Source: Pseudomonadota bacterium
GTDB taxonomy: Bacteria > Pseudomonadota > Alphaproteobacteria > Sphingomonadales > Sphingomonadaceae
DNA: 8,928 bases
Reading direction: 5' to 3'
NCBI GenBank assembly: GCA_030271595.1
Contig: JARXKO010000051.1
Span: forward strand, 1-8,928
In this document: piece by piece, positions 6,821 to 8,928 of the stretch
Numbering within the stretch: the first letter of the stretch is position 1
How the letters are laid out: the number at the start of each line of letters is the position of its first letter
Translations under genes and position numbers: made by a program
The notes under the pieces: model-generated
Database searches by the model: none
The model's input: the letters and a program-made list of their open reading frames with translations, nothing else
What the model was told of the DNA's origin: nothing

Positions 6821-6963
6821 CGCAGCCGGGGCTAGCCGAGCCAAAAGCGCCGCGCCACCCCTTCAGGTCCGCTTCAGCTTGGCTTTTGGATAAGCGCGCC
6901 AGTTCGTGCCATGATATCCCCCGCGGGCCGCCGGTCCCGCGCCCCATTCCGAAAGGACGAGAA
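6821..6963. other. Divergent intergenic region between cvpA and the DsbA-like gene
   Basis: These 143 bases must hold the promoters for the cvpA-cysS operon and for the exported thiol oxidoreductase. I found the ribosome-binding site of the plus-strand gene but no convincing pair of -35/-10 boxes for either direction, no operator-like inverted repeat and no terminator. A GGATAAG stretch near 6888 and a TGATAT near 6912 are AT-rich spots that could be -10-like, but neither has a properly spaced -35. Confidence 0.5.
6952..6957 (+). promoter_or_regulatory. Ribosome-binding site fixing a TTG start
   Basis: AAAGGA ends six bases before the TTG at 6964. It is the strongest Shine-Dalgarno in the window and decides the start of the DsbA-like gene: beginning there gives a proper signal peptide directly, whereas the upstream in-frame TTG at 6886 would put 26 polar residues in front of it. 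Confidence 0.8.
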
Positions 6964-7635
6964 TTGAAGCTCTTGCCCAGTGCCGCGCTGATCCTGCTGG
7001 CGCTGGCCGTGCCCACCGCCGCGCGCACGGTCATCCCGCCGGCCGACGATGCGCCGACTGCGGAAGTGCGGCGCTATTTCACCGAGGATCCAGACGCCCC
7101 GGTAGTCGCGCCCAAGGGCTATGACATCACCGTCGTCGAATATGTCGATTATCAATGCCCCTATTGCCGGTCGAGCGCGGCGGCGCTCGATCAGCTGATG
7201 GCGCGCGACAGGAAGGTCCGCGTGATGTTCCGCGACTGGCCCATCATCGCCCCTGAATCGCGAGTCGCGGCAGAGGTCGCGCTGGCCGCCAAATATCAGG
7301 GCAAATATCTCGCCGTTCACAAGGCGCTGCTGGCGGCGCCGCGCCCGCTCGATCTGGCAAAGATCCAGGCCGCCGCGGTCGAGGCCGGGGCCGATTTGCC
7401 GCGGCTCAAGGCCGACATGAAGGCCCATCGCGGCGACATCGACGACCTCCTCGAGCGCAATCAGGATCAGGCGCTGATGCTCGGCTTCACCGGCACGCCG
7501 GGCTTCATCATCGGCAATTTCCAGAGCTTTGGCGGGGTCACGCTCAAGGGGCTTCAAGACACCGTCGCCCAAGCCCGCGCCAAGGCCAAAGGTCTGCCCC
7601 CCGCCAGCAGCAAAGCGCGGCGCCCCAGGAAGTAG
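6964..7635 (+). CDS. Exported DsbA-family thiol:disulfide oxidoreductase
   Basis: A 223-residue exported thioredoxin-fold protein. The signal peptide is short and hydrophobic (MKLLPSAALILLALAVPTAA), with likely cleavage after residue 20. The mature part carries the active site YQCPYCRSS with CPYC at 65-68, a helical insert in the middle (about 100-170) and the cis-proline loop GTPGF (P179), followed by IIGN and a basic C-terminal tail. The two active-site cysteines are the only ones in the protein. This fits the DsbA/BdbD/Com1-like group (Pfam Thioredoxin_4 type) that oxidises or shuffles disulfides in envelope proteins; oxidase versus reductase/isomerase cannot be told from sequence, and no DsbB partner is visible. 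The start is TTG with a strong ribosome site. The gene is alone on its strand, between divergent cvpA and convergent radA, with 3 bases between its stop and that of radA. Confidence 0.93.
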   Translation: MKLLPSAALILLALAVPTAARTVIPPADDAPTAEVRRYFTEDPDAPVVAPKGYDITVVEYVDYQCPYCRSSAAALDQLMARDRKVRVMFRDWPIIAPESRVAAEVALAAKYQGKYLAVHKALLAAPRPLDLAKIQAAAVEAGADLPRLKADMKAHRGDIDDLLERNQDQALMLGFTGTPGFIIGNFQSFGGVTLKGLQDTVAQARAKAKGLPPASSKARRPRK

Positions 7636-7638
7636 CGG

Positions 7639-8928
7639 CTAGCGCTCGAGCAAGTGTTCGGCCAGCGCGCGCAAGTTGGCGAATTCACTGATCCTGAGGC
7701 CCTCGACCGGCTTGGTTCCCTTGGGCACCCAGGCGCTGGTGAAGCCGAGCTTGGCCGCTTCCTTGAGCCTGAGGCCGAGGTGAGCGACCGGGCGGATTTC
7801 GCCCGACAGCGCGATTTCGCCGAGCACCACGCAGTCGCCCGGCACCGGCCGCTCGGTCAGCGCCGAGATCAGCGCCCCGGCCACCGCGAGGTCGGCGGCG
7901 GGGTCTGACAGGCGGTAACCGCCGGCGACGTTCAAATAGACTTCGGCGGTGGCGAAACTCATGCCCGCCCGCGCCTCGAGCACGGCGAGCACCATCGCCA
8001 GCCGGCCGCTGTCCCAGCCGACCGCCGCCCGGCGCGGGGTCGCGCCGCTCGCCAGCCGCACGGTCAGCGCCTGCAACTCGACCAGAACCGGCCGCGACCC
8101 CTCGATCGCGGGGAAGACGCTGGTGCCGCTGACCGGCTCGCCGCGGTGGGTCAGGAACAACGCCGAGGGGTTGGGCACCTCGCTCAGCCCCGCCCCCTCC
8201 ATCGCGAAGACGCCGATCTCGTCGGTCCCGCCGAAGCGGTTCTTGCATGCCCGGAGGATGCGATATTGATGGCTTCGCTCGCCTTCGAAGCTGAGCACCG
8301 TGTCGACCATATGTTCGAGCACGCGCGGCCCGGCGATGGCGCCATCCTTGGTGACATGGCCGACCAGCACCACCGCGCTGCCGCGTTCCTTGGCGAACCG
8401 CACCAGTTCCTGCGCCGAAGCGCGGACCTGGCTGACGGTCCCGGGGGCGCCCTCGATCAAATCGCTGTGCATGGTCTGGATCGAATCGACGACGAGCATG
8501 GCCGGTGCCTGCCCCTCGCCCAAGGTGGTCAAGATGTCGCGCACGCTGGTCGCCGCGGCGAGCCTGACGGGCGCGCTGCCGAGGCCCAGCCGGACCGCGC
8601 GCAGCCGCACCTGCTCGGCCGATTCCTCGCCCGAGACATAGACCACGTCGCGGCCGCCGCTTGCCAGCCGCGCCGCGACCTGGAGCAGCAGGGTCGACTT
8701 GCCGATGCCGGGGTCGCCGCCGACCAGCATCGCCGATCCGGGCACGATCCCCCCGCCGATGGCGCGGTCGAATTCGGCAATTCCGCTGGCGATCCGTTCC
8801 GGCAATGCGGCGGGCGAATCGAGCCCGACCAGCGCCAGCCTGCGGCCGCCCCCCTGAAGGTTGTGCTTGGCAGCGAAGATGTTCGACACCTGCGCCGATT
8901 CCTGGACCAGGCTGTTCCATTCGGCGCA
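7639..8928 (-). CDS. radA: DNA repair protein RadA/Sms (5' end beyond window)
   Basis: ATP-dependent branch-migration helicase acting in recombinational repair. 429 codons plus stop are visible; the open frame continues through the right edge. The first visible residues CAEWNSLVQESAQ hold the last cysteine of the N-terminal zinc finger, so only about 30 residues (with the other three cysteines and the start) are missing compared with E. coli RadA. Visible motifs are Walker A GGDPGIGKST (its lysine codon at 8698-8700), Walker B LVVDSIQTM, the RadA-specific KNRFG (8230-8244), and the C-terminal Lon-protease-like domain (from about SGTSVFPAIEGSRPVLVELQAL onward) ending ISEFANLRALAEHLLER. A GTG at 8889 is an internal valine codon and not the start. 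No terminator is visible between it and the convergent DsbA-like gene. Confidence 0.97.
   Translation of the reverse strand, partial: CAEWNSLVQESAQVSNIFAAKHNLQGGGRRLALVGLDSPAALPERIASGIAEFDRAIGGGIVPGSAMLVGGDPGIGKSTLLLQVAARLASGGRDVVYVSGEESAEQVRLRAVRLGLGSAPVRLAAATSVRDILTTLGEGQAPAMLVVDSIQTMHSDLIEGAPGTVSQVRASAQELVRFAKERGSAVVLVGHVTKDGAIAGPRVLEHMVDTVLSFEGERSHQYRILRACKNRFGGTDEIGVFAMEGAGLSEVPNPSALFLTHRGEPVSGTSVFPAIEGSRPVLVELQALTVRLASGATPRRAAVGWDSGRLAMVLAVLEARAGMSFATAEVYLNVAGGYRLSDPAADLAVAGALISALTERPVPGDCVVLGEIALSGEIRPVAHLGLRLKEAAKLGFTSAWVPKGTKPVEGLRISEFANLRALAEHLLER

Noticed and set aside
6886..6963. Longer form of the DsbA-like protein from TTG 6886.
   Set aside because: It would place 26 polar residues before the signal peptide and ignore the strong ribosome site at 6952-6957.
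8887..8889. GTG at 8889 as the radA start.
   Set aside because: The frame stays open to the window edge and the upstream residues (CAEWNSLVQESAQ) are typical RadA sequence, so the GTG is an internal valine.
1..8928. tRNA genes, CRISPR arrays, insertion sequences, toxin-antitoxin pairs or a defence island.
   Set aside because: None was seen on either strand; the genes are core housekeeping families with uniform composition.

Overview
The window is a compact, GC-rich stretch of ordinary-looking bacterial chromosome. The gene set, codon use (strong G/C at third positions) and protein sequences suggest an alphaproteobacterium, most likely of the Sphingomonadales (Sphingomonas-like). That placement rests on familiarity with the families and was not computed. 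Ten protein genes fill almost all of it. I see no RNA gene, insertion sequence, CRISPR array, prophage or recognisable defence system, and no gap longer than about 145 bases.

Left block (1-2250). Three minus-strand genes read away from the aroK promoter: a 44-residue single-pass membrane protein, a 585-residue exported protein of unknown function, and the start of a tyrosine recombinase (probably XerD), cut by the window edge. The first two overlap by 11 bases and the third follows after 22 bases, so they look like one operon. Divergent from them is aroK (shikimate kinase). Its GTG start sits directly behind a promoter-like sequence with no Shine-Dalgarno, suggesting a leaderless mRNA.

Middle block (2774-6820, minus strand). 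Four genes are chained by 4-base stop/start overlaps: cvpA, cysS (cysteinyl-tRNA synthetase), a small U-type Fe-S scaffold-like protein with only part of the usual ligand set, and a 605-residue Kef-type K+/H+ antiporter with a C-terminal NAD-binding RCK domain. The antiporter gene ends inside the 3' end of aroK (28-base convergent overlap).

Right block (6821-8928). A 143-base divergent region separates cvpA from a plus-strand exported DsbA-like thiol oxidoreductase (CPYC active site, TTG start with a good ribosome-binding site). This gene converges, with 3 bases between stops, on radA, whose first codons lie beyond the right edge.

Nothing here is a clear new system. The most open questions are the small-membrane-protein plus 585-residue exported protein pair in front of xerD, the atypical scaffold protein coupled to cysS, and the cysteine/thiol flavour of the overlapping operon (Cys-tRNA, Fe-S scaffold, a Kef antiporter of a family often gated by glutathione).
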